64,000 bases of DNA, from positions 558,001 to 622,000 of the forward strand of contig CAWALV010000002.1 of assembly GCA_963782965.1 (NCBI GenBank), written 5' to 3'. Positions 50,435 through 58,120 of this stretch are shown here, piece by piece. The number at the start of each line of letters is the position of its first letter. The first letter of the stretch is position 1. Under the pieces are notes generated by a model, which worked only from the letters and a program-made list of their open reading frames with translations, ran no database searches and was not told where the DNA came from. Both the position numbers and the translations under genes were made by a program. This DNA is from CAWALV01 sp963782965 (GTDB lineage Bacteria > Actinomycetota > Actinomycetes > Acidothermales > Acidothermaceae).

Positions 50435-50771
50435 GGGCATTACCGGCCCCGAGCTTGGCGCGGTCGCGCAGCGTTGCCTCGAACTCATCGGGCCGGTCAG
50501 GCGTGACAAGGGGATGGACGTTGCGCCCGAGGTCGAGGACGAACCCGACCTTCTTCGCCGGTCGCCTGATGTCGAGGTTCGCCCAGTACCGCGGATTACT
50601 CGTTCCCCAGAGGCGGTACTTGCCCGACCACACGCCCTTGATCGCGATGCGTTGGAGGCCCTGAATCTGCAAGTAGGGCACGATCTTGGTGCCGAACGGG
50701 AAGTAGTAGTTGTGAATCTCCAACCGCTCGGGGCCACATACGATCGCGCCGTCGTCGTATGTCTCGGTCAT
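50409..50771 (-). CDS. Small protein with PH-like fold, function unknown
   Basis: A 120-aa protein without a signal or membrane segment. The alternation IVCGPERLEIHNYYFPFGTK, then LQIQGLQRIAIKGVWSGKYRLWG, with YWANLDIRRPAKKVGFVLDLG, suggests a beta-rich PH-like domain as in bacterial PH-domain proteins. I cannot assign a role. The last seven codons form half of a long palindrome, so the C-terminal residues QMKGPFI are constrained by it. The start ATG at 50771 has only a weak binding site. Confidence 0.6.
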   Translation of the reverse strand: MTETYDDGAIVCGPERLEIHNYYFPFGTKIVPYLQIQGLQRIAIKGVWSGKYRLWGTSNPRYWANLDIRRPAKKVGFVLDLGRNVHPLVTPDRPDEFEATLRDRAKLGAGNARQMKGPFI

Positions 50772-51127
50772 GGCCGAACGCTACCGCTTCCTTCGGCATG
50801 TGACAGGGGGGTCGCCCTCGATCGGGCCCCGGTTTCGGTCGGCGCGCAGACGGTCTGTGCTGGCTTCAAGCCCCCCTCGCCCTCAGGTGGGCTGCCTCGC
50901 ACGGCGCACGGCCGAGGCGCATCTGGATGTGATCGCGTGAGGGATGTTCGCGCCTCTCATGGCCGCACGCAGCCAGCGGCACTGTGACGCCGAGCAGATA
51001 GCGTGGCTCGGACATGCCGATCTCGCTCCTGCTGGCACGCATGCGAGGTCGAGGAATCCATTCAAGCGGCGCCGATGCCAGGTCGATGGGAGGACGTGGC
51101 CAGGTGCGCCCCGCGAGGGATCCACAC
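50772..51127. other. 356-bp divergent intergenic region
   Basis: Between the PH-like gene and the HExxH membrane protein gene. I see no convincing gene, RNA or repeat; short open frames here have no domain or binding site. It should hold both promoters. Confidence 0.4.
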
Positions 51128-51790
51128 GTGAAGTGGATTGCGATCGGTCTCGCGCTCGCGGCGCTGGGCCTGGCCGTCCGCTGGTACCTCCGCCGCGTTG
51201 ACTCCCTCGGCCGGGCACGCTCTTTCCCGTACGCCAGCGTTGGTCTGCTTGCGGTCCTGTCCGTGGTCGCGGTGGTGCCCACCTACCTGCGCGAGAAGGA
51301 AGAAGGCCGGCTGGACAGAGCTGCAAGCGCAATCGTGGGCCAGCGGGTGTCCGTGCACTGCCAGACGTTCGGCGAGTCATTTACCGACGCGGGTGCAGAG
51401 CTCGGCTTCGTACGTTGGGGCCCGAACGGCGTGCCGGAACACCGGACGCTGATCAAGCGGGATGCCTGCCATCAGCTGAAGGACTACCTGTCCTCGGACA
51501 AGCTGAACCCGACCGAGGACGAGGTCGTCGCGGTGCACGTGCTGACCCACGAGTCGATGCACATGTCGGGCATCAAGCCCGAGGCTCGAGCCGAATGCGC
51601 TGCAATGCAACGGGACACCAGGATGGCGGAGCTGCTGGGGGCCAGCCCGCCCGCCGCCCGCATCCTGGCTCGGCGCTACTGGACCGAGGTCTATCCCCGC
51701 ATGCCCGAGGACTACCAGACCAGTGAGTGCGGTCCCGGCGGCCAGCTCGACGAGGGCCTGCCCGATCCGCCGTGGAGCACCACGGGCTAG
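51128..51790 (+). CDS. Membrane-anchored protein with an HExxH motif
   Basis: About 220 aa from GTG 51128 (GAGGG site). Two hydrophobic helices at the N-terminus (WIAIGLALAALGLAVRWYL; VGLLAVLSVVAVVPTYL) precede a soluble domain with VVAVHVLTHESMHMSGIKPE. HESMH fits the zinc-protease HExxH pattern, and the later ARAECAAMQRD offers a possible third ligand (Glu). It could be a small membrane metallopeptidase or an inactive relative. No known family recognised. Cys in VHCQTFGE, RDACHQL, AECAAM and SECGPGG may form disulfides, fitting an extracytosolic domain. Confidence 0.6.
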   Translation: MKWIAIGLALAALGLAVRWYLRRVDSLGRARSFPYASVGLLAVLSVVAVVPTYLREKEEGRLDRAASAIVGQRVSVHCQTFGESFTDAGAELGFVRWGPNGVPEHRTLIKRDACHQLKDYLSSDKLNPTEDEVVAVHVLTHESMHMSGIKPEARAECAAMQRDTRMAELLGASPPAARILARRYWTEVYPRMPEDYQTSECGPGGQLDEGLPDPPWSTTG

Positions 51791-51998
51791 CAGTTGACGC
51801 GGACTCGGGCCATCCACCGGGCTAGCCGGAACGGCCGCTCCTAACGCTGAGCGAGCGATCAGTAGTGCCCGTTGCAGGTCGCGGCGCAGGGCAGCTCCGC
51901 GGAAGCGTGCCCGAACGCCGAATCGGCGCGAGCGCTTACGGTCTGGCCAGCGCGCCGAAATGCGTGAGTCTGCGAGCCAGGCGGGATTTAGCGGTTTG

Positions 51999-52625
51999 TC
52001 AGCTACCGGGTTGCTGAGATGTGTGGGACGGCGAGAGTCTCGCCGGTCGGGCGGTTGAGAAGGCTCGGTAGCCGCTGCCGGCCAGCAGTGTGATCGCGGC
52101 GATCAGCCCGCTGGTGGCCTCGATGCCGCCTCGGCCGCCGCCGCTGGCGCCGACGGCTGCGCCGGCGATGCCGGCGATTGTCACGGCAATGCCGACGGGG
52201 TAGTAGAACGTGCTGATGAGCCGGCCGAAGGCGAGGAAGTGGATACCGACGACGCCGGCGACCCAGGCCGCGACGTATTCCAGGTGGCCGCTGGCTGCGA
52301 GTGCGGCGTCGCCACCGACGATCGCAATGGCCTCGGCCGCGACGACGCCGCGATAGGACGGGGAGCGAACCAGCGACTCCCTGGCGAGAGGAGCGGCGCG
52401 CCGAAGCCGCACGCTGCGGATGATGATGAGGACGCCGACGACGATGCCGGTCCCGCGTACCGCACCTTGGGCGACAGCGGGTAGCCCGGATGCGCCCCAA
52501 AGCGTCCACGCAATGCCGAACGCGGCCGCGATCACGCATGCGGTCAGCGCCCCGCGATCGGGCACCTGATCCTCCATCGCGGCGGCCTGTTGCGTCACGT
52601 GGCGCCGGGTGGGCGTGGTTGCCAT
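51999..52625 (-). CDS. Integral membrane protein of unknown function
   Basis: A 208-aa protein with about six hydrophobic segments (LTACVIAAAFGIAWTLWG, GTGIVVGVLIIIRSV, AEAIAIVGGDAALAASG, VAAWVAGVVGIHFLAFGRL, PVGIAVTIAGIAGAAVG, LIAAITLLAGSGY). No family recognised. ATG 52625 has an AGAAAGG site. It is third in a minus-strand run with the monooxygenase-like and another membrane gene, with gaps of 16 and 19 bp, so they are probably one transcript. Confidence 0.65.
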   Translation of the reverse strand: MATTPTRRHVTQQAAAMEDQVPDRGALTACVIAAAFGIAWTLWGASGLPAVAQGAVRGTGIVVGVLIIIRSVRLRRAAPLARESLVRSPSYRGVVAAEAIAIVGGDAALAASGHLEYVAAWVAGVVGIHFLAFGRLISTFYYPVGIAVTIAGIAGAAVGASGGGRGGIEATSGLIAAITLLAGSGYRAFSTARPARLSPSHTSQQPGS

Positions 52626-52644
52626 CGTGTTGCCTTTCTGCTTG

Positions 52645-52968
52645 TCAGCCCGGACCGTTTTCGGGTTGTCTGCTGTTGGCGACCGCAACCGAGTACAGGC
52701 CGGGCGTGGAATGGAAGTCGGCCATCCTGGCGGCGACGTCGGTGAAGGCGGGGCTGGTGATGACCTCGCGCCAGGTCTCGATCGAGTCGACCTCGGCGAT
52801 GTTGATGTAGCGGTAGCGGCTGCCGGGTTGTATTGCTTTGTGCAGCCGGGTGGTCGCGTATCCGCCACGCGAACGCAGCAGCGCGTCGGCTCGGTGCCAT
52901 AGAGCGAGGAACTCCTCCTCGCGCCCGTCCGGGACTTCGAAGCAGTTGATCAGTGTGGCGGGCCCCAT
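52645..52968 (-). CDS. Antibiotic biosynthesis monooxygenase (ABM)-like protein
   Basis: A 107-aa dimeric alpha/beta-barrel-type protein: TLINCFEVPDGREEEFLALW, LRSRGGYATTRLHKAIQPGS, RYRYINIAEVDSIETWREVI. These match the ABM fold (NxFxVxxGxEExF ... PGF ... W.s...f). Members include heme- and quinone-handling monooxygenases and simple stress proteins. ATG 52968 has an AAAGGAG site. Substrate unknown. Confidence 0.82.
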   Translation of the reverse strand: MGPATLINCFEVPDGREEEFLALWHRADALLRSRGGYATTRLHKAIQPGSRYRYINIAEVDSIETWREVITSPAFTDVAARMADFHSTPGLYSVAVANSRQPENGPG

Positions 52969-52984
52969 GATGTCTCCTTTTCGG

Positions 52985-53692
52985 TCAGCAGCTGCGCCCG
53001 ACGGTGGTTGGCCGGGTGACTGTCCAGGCCAGCCAGGCGCACGCGCCGGCGAGGAGTACCCCGTGGACGATTCGGACCGGCTGCGCGGCAGCGAACTGCG
53101 GAATGTAGAGGGCGACGATCACCGCGAGCGGCACGGCCGACCAGCGCGGCAATGTTGGTGAGCGCCAGGCAGCGGTGGCGAACGTGATGGTGCCTGCCGC
53201 GAGCAGCAGCAGTCCGGCGATGATGAAGTAGATGCCGGCTTCCCAGCGTATGTCGTGGATGAGGGAATCGAACGCCGTGGTGTTCGAGGTGGCGATGGCC
53301 TGCTGCCCGGCCGCGTGCAGCCCGAACACCTCCGCTCCGTAATAGGGCAGGGTGAGGCCGACGCCGAGCCAGGACAGCAGCAACCCGGCCCGCGCGCGAC
53401 GATCCGGGCTGATGCGGGTGAGCATGTCGTAGACGCCGAACAGGCCGACGGCCAGCAGCACGAACCCCGCGATGCCCAGCGAATGGGCGGCGATCCAACG
53501 TGGCGAGGCGAACGCCCGAGCGCCCTGCATCGACTTCTCATCGGAGAACGGTCGCAGTGCCGGGTAGGCGATGAAACACAGCCCTGCGAACAGGAGCGGG
53601 GCGCCCACCGTCGCTCGTTCCGGAGGAGCGTCAGCGTGCTGCGTGCGGATCGGGGTGGACGTGGAAACGGTGCTGGTATTGGCGTTCGCCAT
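52985..53692 (-). CDS. Integral membrane protein, six to seven helices
   Basis: About 235 aa from ATG 53692 (GGAGG site). Hydrophobic segments include VGAPLLFAGLCFIAYPAL, WIAAHSLGIAGFVLLAVGLF, RAGLLLSWLGVGLTLPYYGA and YFIIAGLLLLAAGTITFATA. Short N-terminal Thr/Ser-rich leader. No family recognised. First gene of the three-gene minus-strand run that includes the ABM-like protein. Confidence 0.65.
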   Translation of the reverse strand: MANANTSTVSTSTPIRTQHADAPPERATVGAPLLFAGLCFIAYPALRPFSDEKSMQGARAFASPRWIAAHSLGIAGFVLLAVGLFGVYDMLTRISPDRRARAGLLLSWLGVGLTLPYYGAEVFGLHAAGQQAIATSNTTAFDSLIHDIRWEAGIYFIIAGLLLLAAGTITFATAAWRSPTLPRWSAVPLAVIVALYIPQFAAAQPVRIVHGVLLAGACAWLAWTVTRPTTVGRSC

Positions 53693-54046
53693 CGGGGCCT
53701 CCGTCGAGGTCGCAGAGAGGGAGGCGGCAACCGGCGCGCTGCTGTGTCGACCACTCACCTCGCGTTAGGCCTACCTTTGGCTTACGCCCCGCTCGGGTCG
53801 CCAGTCAAGGCTTGTGCGTGCGATGGCTCATGGTGCGAGGTTTTTGTGTCAGTGGGATGTCACCTCACTGCGAGCCCTTGACGTGGCGCCGCGACGCAGG
53901 CATAGAACAGGATCGTCGGACGATGACAGCGCCGCAGCGCCACGGACTGCACGCGGCCTGCAACGTGGGCTGCACCGCGACCTGCAACGAGGCGGGGGCC
54001 GGTGCGGGGAGCCGTGGGGTGTTTGGCGGCGCGGGAAGGACTCGCC
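53693..54046. other. 354-bp divergent intergenic region
   Basis: Contains the promoters of the membrane-protein run and of the alpha/beta hydrolase. A TAGGCCTA palindrome (53766-53773) lies within a loosely IdeR-like stretch. No gene is supported. Confidence 0.4.
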
Positions 54047-54877
54047 ATGTCAAAGGCCGCGACACCCGTGCAGATGTTGCAGCGCCCGGGCGGGCGCATC
54101 GCCTACGACATAGGCGGCGATGGCCCGCTGGTGGTGTGCGCGCCGGGGATGGGCCAGTTGCGTTCCAGCTTCCGCCACACCGCGCCCGCCCTGCGCGAGG
54201 CGGGATTCGCGGTAGCGACGATGGATCTGCGTGGGCACGGTGAGAGCGACACCAGCTTCGACCACTACGACGACGTCACCACCGGCGAGGACCTGCTTGC
54301 GCTTGTCGAGCACGTTGGTGGGCCGGCGGTGCTGGTCGGTAACTCGATGGCCGCCGGAGCGGCGGTATGGGCGGCCGCCGAGCGCCCCCACTCGGTCGCC
54401 GGCCTGGCGCTCATCGGGCCCTTCGTGCGCAACGCGCCGATGAACCCGCTGCTGGTGGCCGCGTTCAAAGCGATGATGTCCGGCCCGTGGGCGTCCGCGA
54501 TGTGGACGTCGTATTTACCCAAGCTCTACCCCGGCCGCAAGCCCGACGACTTCGCCGACCACCGTGCCCGCATTGCGCATAGCCTGAAGAAGCCGGGCCA
54601 CCGGAGGGCGTTCACCGCTACAACCCGCACCAGTCACCAGCCCGCCGAGGTCCGCCTCGGTGAAGTCAAGGCGCCGACCCTCGTTGTCATGGGCGCCGCC
54701 GATCCCGACTTCCGCGACCCCGGCGGCGAGGCCCGCTGGATCAGCGAACAACTCCGCGGGGAGGTGCTGCTCGTACCCGGCGCCGGCCACTACCCGCACG
54801 AGCAGTACCCGGAGTTCGTCAACCCGCCGCTGGTCCACTTCTGCCAGCGCGCCACCAGCCGCCAACCAACCCGATGA
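54047..54877 (+). CDS. Alpha/beta hydrolase
   Basis: A 276-aa hydrolase. Nucleophile elbow VLVGNSMAAGAAVWAA (Ser), oxyanion-loop region VVCAPGMGQLRSSFRHTAP, DLRGHGESD, acid candidate in MGAADPDFRDPGGEA, and catalytic His in PGAGHYPHEQYPEF. The layout is that of the epoxide-hydrolase/haloalkane-dehalogenase-like branch. ATG 54047 has a GGAAGGA site; GTG 54002 is a weaker longer alternative. Overlaps the DUF2568-like gene by four bases (ATGA). Substrate unknown. Confidence 0.85.
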   Translation: MSKAATPVQMLQRPGGRIAYDIGGDGPLVVCAPGMGQLRSSFRHTAPALREAGFAVATMDLRGHGESDTSFDHYDDVTTGEDLLALVEHVGGPAVLVGNSMAAGAAVWAAAERPHSVAGLALIGPFVRNAPMNPLLVAAFKAMMSGPWASAMWTSYLPKLYPGRKPDDFADHRARIAHSLKKPGHRRAFTATTRTSHQPAEVRLGEVKAPTLVVMGAADPDFRDPGGEARWISEQLRGEVLLVPGAGHYPHEQYPEFVNPPLVHFCQRATSRQPTR

Positions 54878-55269
54878 GCGCGACTGGGACGGCGAGGGGG
54901 ATGACACCGGCGCAAGCCACCACCCTCACCCTTCGGGTGACGATGGAAACCGGGCTGATCGCCGCCCTCGCCTACTGGGGTGCGCACACCGGAGACAGCA
55001 CTGCCGCATCCGTACTCCTCGGTATAGCCGCACCCGCGGTCGGCTTCGGCGTGTGGGGCGGACTGGACTTCCGCTTCGCCGGCCGTTACGCCGAACCGCT
55101 GCGCCTGGTCGAGGAACTCGCGATCTCCTGGCTCGCGGCCGCGGCCCTGTACGTCGCAGGACAACCAGGTCTCGGAGTCGGTCTGGGTCTGCTCTCCGCC
55201 GTTTACCACGTACTGGTCTACGCCACGGGCGAGCGGCTCCTCAAACAGCCAAAACCACTGCGCACCTAG
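54874..55269 (+). CDS. YrdB/DUF2568-family small membrane protein
   Basis: A 131-aa protein with four hydrophobic segments. TLTLRVTMETGLIAALAYWG and PAVGFGVWGGLDFRFAGRYAEPLRLVEELAIS match the DUF2568 (YrdB) pattern (LxEx...YWG; PRxVE). Function unknown. Its ATG overlaps the hydrolase stop (ATGA), so the two are co-translated. Confidence 0.82.
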   Translation: MSATGTARGMTPAQATTLTLRVTMETGLIAALAYWGAHTGDSTAASVLLGIAAPAVGFGVWGGLDFRFAGRYAEPLRLVEELAISWLAAAALYVAGQPGLGVGLGLLSAVYHVLVYATGERLLKQPKPLRT

Positions 55270-55349
55270 CCGACCACCAGCGCGCAGGAGCGCCGATCGC
55301 CACATCCCGGCAGGTTGCCATGGATGTCGGCCAGGACGGCAACGCGCAT
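55266..55349 (-). pseudogene. Truncated metallophosphoesterase remnant
   Basis: A 27-codon frame reads MRVAVLADIHGNLPGCGDRR and ends CALVVG then stop. MRVAVLADIHGNLP is the exact N-terminal metal-binding start of the YfcE-like calcineurin-type phosphoesterase family, where it is normally followed by ~200 residues with a GD.V motif. A good binding site (GGAAGGGAG) precedes the ATG. The rest is missing, so this is a decayed or deleted copy. It overlaps the end of the DUF2568-like gene by four bases on the opposite strand. Confidence 0.65.
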
Positions 55350-55584
55350 ATGCGGGCTCCCTTCCGGAAGGGGTATCAAGCAGCATCTTGGCAGGTGGTC
55401 GCGACCCGTTTCGACGCACGAACCGCCGGCCCGCGGCAGCCGCGGCGCCAGTGCAGACCGCCGACGACGTGATCTCGTGCTTGTCAAGCCCCCCCACGGC
55501 GAGGAGGGTGTCAGGAACGTGCCCAACCGGTGGGCCGTGTCGTCAGGGACGTGGCCCATCCGGTGGACCAAGGGAGAGGCGCTC

Positions 55585-56241
55585 ATGACCCAGGCACCTC
55601 CGATCGAGGTGCGCGACATGCGGATCGTGCACGTCACATTCCGTAACGCGTACGAAGAGGCGGCCCGCCTGGTGCGGGCAGCACCGACGCCATCGCCCGA
55701 GCGCGTCACTTTCCTGGCCGACCACATCGACTTCGGCATCATGATGCTGCACCACCATCACGCGAGCGAAGACGAGCTGCTCTACCCGCTGCTGGTCGAG
55801 CGCGTGCCGGAGCAGGCTGCGATGACGAAGGAAGTCGCGCACGAGCACCGGCTTGTCGAGGATGCGATCAACGCCGCCTCGAGTGCGTGCGCGACGTGGC
55901 GGCGGCGGCCTTCCGCCGAGACCGGCGAGGCCCTGGCGTCGTCGCTGGACAACCTCAACGAGATCCTCCAGCCGCACCTGGACGACGAGGAGCAAAAGGT
56001 TGTGCCGCTCGCTGCCGCCACGCTCACCCAGAAGGAGTGGGACGCGCTCGGTGAACACGCCCGGGGCACGATCCCGCGCAAGATGCTGCCTATCGCCATG
56101 GGCATGATGCTCGACCCGCTCGAGGCCGCCGATCGCAGCTACATGCTGAGCCAGCTACCGGCCCCGGTGCGGCTGCTCTTTCCGCTCATGATCCAGCGAC
56201 CCTGGAAGAAGTACGCGAAGACTTTGCGCACCGGCACCTGA
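55585..56241 (+). CDS. Hemerythrin-like (HHE) domain protein
   Basis: A 218-aa four-helix protein. Metal-ligand candidates are His in IVHVTFRNAYEEA, HIDFGIMMLHHHHASEDELLYPLL, KEVAHEHRLVEDAI and LQPHLDDEEQKVVPL, the diiron pattern of hemerythrins. Such proteins bind oxygen, nitric oxide or iron. ATG 55585 has a GGGAGAGG site; the longer frame upstream is noncoding. No close operon partner. Confidence 0.85.
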   Translation: MTQAPPIEVRDMRIVHVTFRNAYEEAARLVRAAPTPSPERVTFLADHIDFGIMMLHHHHASEDELLYPLLVERVPEQAAMTKEVAHEHRLVEDAINAASSACATWRRRPSAETGEALASSLDNLNEILQPHLDDEEQKVVPLAAATLTQKEWDALGEHARGTIPRKMLPIAMGMMLDPLEAADRSYMLSQLPAPVRLLFPLMIQRPWKKYAKTLRTGT

Positions 56242-56247
56242 CTTTTG

Positions 56248-56298
56248 GCGAGCGGCGAGGCCAGACTTTGCTTCTGCGACGCAATGCGCGCCGCTCGC
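56248..56298. terminator. Possible bidirectional terminator between convergent genes
   Basis: GCGAGCGGCG (56248-56257) and CGCCGCTCGC (56289-56298) are perfect 10-bp arms with a 31-nt loop. They fill the 60-bp gap between the hemerythrin and methyltransferase gene ends. No T-run; loop is long, so confidence is low. Confidence 0.3.
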
Positions 56299-56301
56299 GC
56301 C

Positions 56302-57144
56302 CTACTTGGTTCCCGCGATGCACCGCGCCAGGCCCGGAACACGGACCTCGCTGTTCTTCTCGAATGCTTTCACCGCTGCCATGGCGCTCGCCCGAATCCG
56401 CCCCCGCGCCGCCTCGTCGACCCGTTTGAGCGCGGCGACTGCGAGCGAGACGTGCTCGCTCATCACCTCCCAATACTGCGCGGGCGACTGCGCCACGAGC
56501 TCGACGTCGACGTCCCACTCGGTGACGTCGCGCAGCCCCGCACTTTCGTAGAGGGCGCCGACTTGGCCAGGGACGGCGCATCGAAACATGCTCGGCATGT
56601 TCGGGTCGGGGGTCGTCACCGTAACTTCAGTCGCGATTGCCTGCATGGTTATCGTCGTCCACGGGTTCGCCTCGGGCTTGACCCATACCGACGAGCAGAG
56701 ACGCCCGCCCGGCTTGAGCACGCGCACGAACTCGGCTGTCGCCTTGGCCATGTCGGGAAAGAACATGTAGCCGAACCGTACGGAGACGCTGTCGAATGTG
56801 GCGTCGCCGAACGGCAGATCATCAGCGCTGCACACTGCCGTCTCGATGTTGGCGATCCCTTGCGCCCCGGCTCGCCGAGTGGCTATCTCCAGCATCTCCG
56901 CTACGAGGTCGGTCAGGACGACCCGCCCCGCCGGCGACAATCTCGCGATGGTCAGGCCCGGCTCGCCCGTGCCCGTGGCGATGTCGAGATGCTGCTGATC
57001 CTCAGCGATGTCGAGCCGCTCGATCATCGCCGCGCCGACCGGGGCCAGCTGGCCGGTGATGATCGAGTCCCACTTCTCCCAGCCCGTGGATAGCCCGGCC
57101 CACGTCGCTTGCTGAGCGTCTCGGATCTCCTCGGCGCTCGGCAT
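56302..57144 (-). CDS. SAM-dependent methyltransferase (class I)
   Basis: A 280-aa protein: SAM motif I LDIATGTGEPGLTIARL, then DLVAEMLEIA, SADDLPFGDATFDSVSVRFG and FVRVLKPGGRLCSSVW. The UbiE/MenG-like class I pattern is clear, but the substrate is not. ATG 57144 has a GAGGAGGG site; the 13 residues before it are not needed. It follows the lipoprotein gene by 77 bp on the same strand. Confidence 0.88.
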   Translation of the reverse strand: MPSAEEIRDAQQATWAGLSTGWEKWDSIITGQLAPVGAAMIERLDIAEDQQHLDIATGTGEPGLTIARLSPAGRVVLTDLVAEMLEIATRRAGAQGIANIETAVCSADDLPFGDATFDSVSVRFGYMFFPDMAKATAEFVRVLKPGGRLCSSVWVKPEANPWTTITMQAIATEVTVTTPDPNMPSMFRCAVPGQVGALYESAGLRDVTEWDVDVELVAQSPAQYWEVMSEHVSLAVAALKRVDEAARGRIRASAMAAVKAFEKNSEVRVPGLARCIAGTK

Positions 57145-57221
57145 CGGCCCTCCTCTACGGGTACACCAAAGGACACCAAGCACTCTTGGAGGAGCCGGAG
57201 CTTGCCCGCGCGCAGCTCGGT

Positions 57222-57893
57222 TCAGATCTTGCCCGCGACCTCCTGCGCCAGTTTCAGCGCCGCGCCGGGGGTGCCCCCGCCGACCTCGACGTTGACCAGC
57301 TTGTCACCCTTCACGAACCAGATCGTCTCGTCGTAACCGCTGGTGGCATGTGTGTCGACCTCGTATCCCTGGTCACCGACGCTGACGTCCTTCAGCGACG
57401 CGGAACCCGACTGGAACCCATTCTCCGAATCGACCTGGTCCTGGTGGCTCTTGCGGAGCGTCGCGAGCTGGTCCTTCGCGGTGCCGGAGAACGTGTCGAT
57501 CTGGAGGTTGACGTCCGCCCCGGTTCCGGTGCTGTCGCCGGTGTAGGTGCAGGACTGGTGACCCGTGTTTCCCTGCATGCCGCCCCCGACATTGCCAAGA
57601 AGCGACGGAAGGTCCTTGCCGACCGCACCCTTGATGTCGGACGCCGAGAGCAGGTGACACCCCGGGTTGTCGCCGAGAATCGCCGAAGCACTCGCCGACG
57701 CCGAGCCACCGCCCCCGCCACCTGCGCCGCCTGACGAGCCGGCGCCCCCACCGCCCTGGTTCCCGGCCGCGCTTGCCGCCGAGGAGAGCTCTGCCGCCGG
57801 TGACTTGCTCGACTTCGAGCACCCGGTCACCGCAATCGCCAAGACCAACGCCCACACCGCCGCGCCGGCGCCACGCTTCGCCACGTGTCCCAT
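57222..57893 (-). CDS. Lipoprotein, DUF3558-like
   Basis: A 223-aa secreted lipoprotein. The signal ends in the lipobox AVTG-C (LAIAVTGCSKSSKSP), followed by a Ser/Ala/Gly-rich linker and a globular domain starting GCHLLSASDIKGAVGKDLPS, with SCTYTGDSTGTGADVNLQID. This resembles the DUF3558 family of actinobacterial surface lipoproteins, of unknown function. The two Cys (GCHL, SCTY) probably form a disulfide. ATG 57893 has a GAGGGAAAG site. Confidence 0.75.
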   Translation of the reverse strand: MGHVAKRGAGAAVWALVLAIAVTGCSKSSKSPAAELSSAASAAGNQGGGGAGSSGGAGGGGGGSASASASAILGDNPGCHLLSASDIKGAVGKDLPSLLGNVGGGMQGNTGHQSCTYTGDSTGTGADVNLQIDTFSGTAKDQLATLRKSHQDQVDSENGFQSGSASLKDVSVGDQGYEVDTHATSGYDETIWFVKGDKLVNVEVGGGTPGAALKLAQEVAGKI

Positions 57894-58120
57894 GCTTTCC
57901 CTCACCCCTAGGTGGTCGCGACGCGACCCTCGGCGACGAACGCTAGGAGCAACCCGGCAGCTCGGCATCAGCAATGGTTACGTACGTCGTCGTACGCAGG
58001 GTGCGATTCCTCCGGCGGCCGGGCGGCAGTGTGGCGGCGGGGGCAAGACGATCATGTGCCGATGACCGAGGACCGATGGCACAATGCGGGTGGACAAGGT
58101 TCCCAGGCGTTGGGAGAGCG

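Noticed and set aside
53764..53785. Possible IdeR/DtxR-like iron box (TTAGGCCTACCTTTGGCTTA)
   Set aside because: Only the left half resembles the consensus; the right half does not match, and no iron genes lie nearby.
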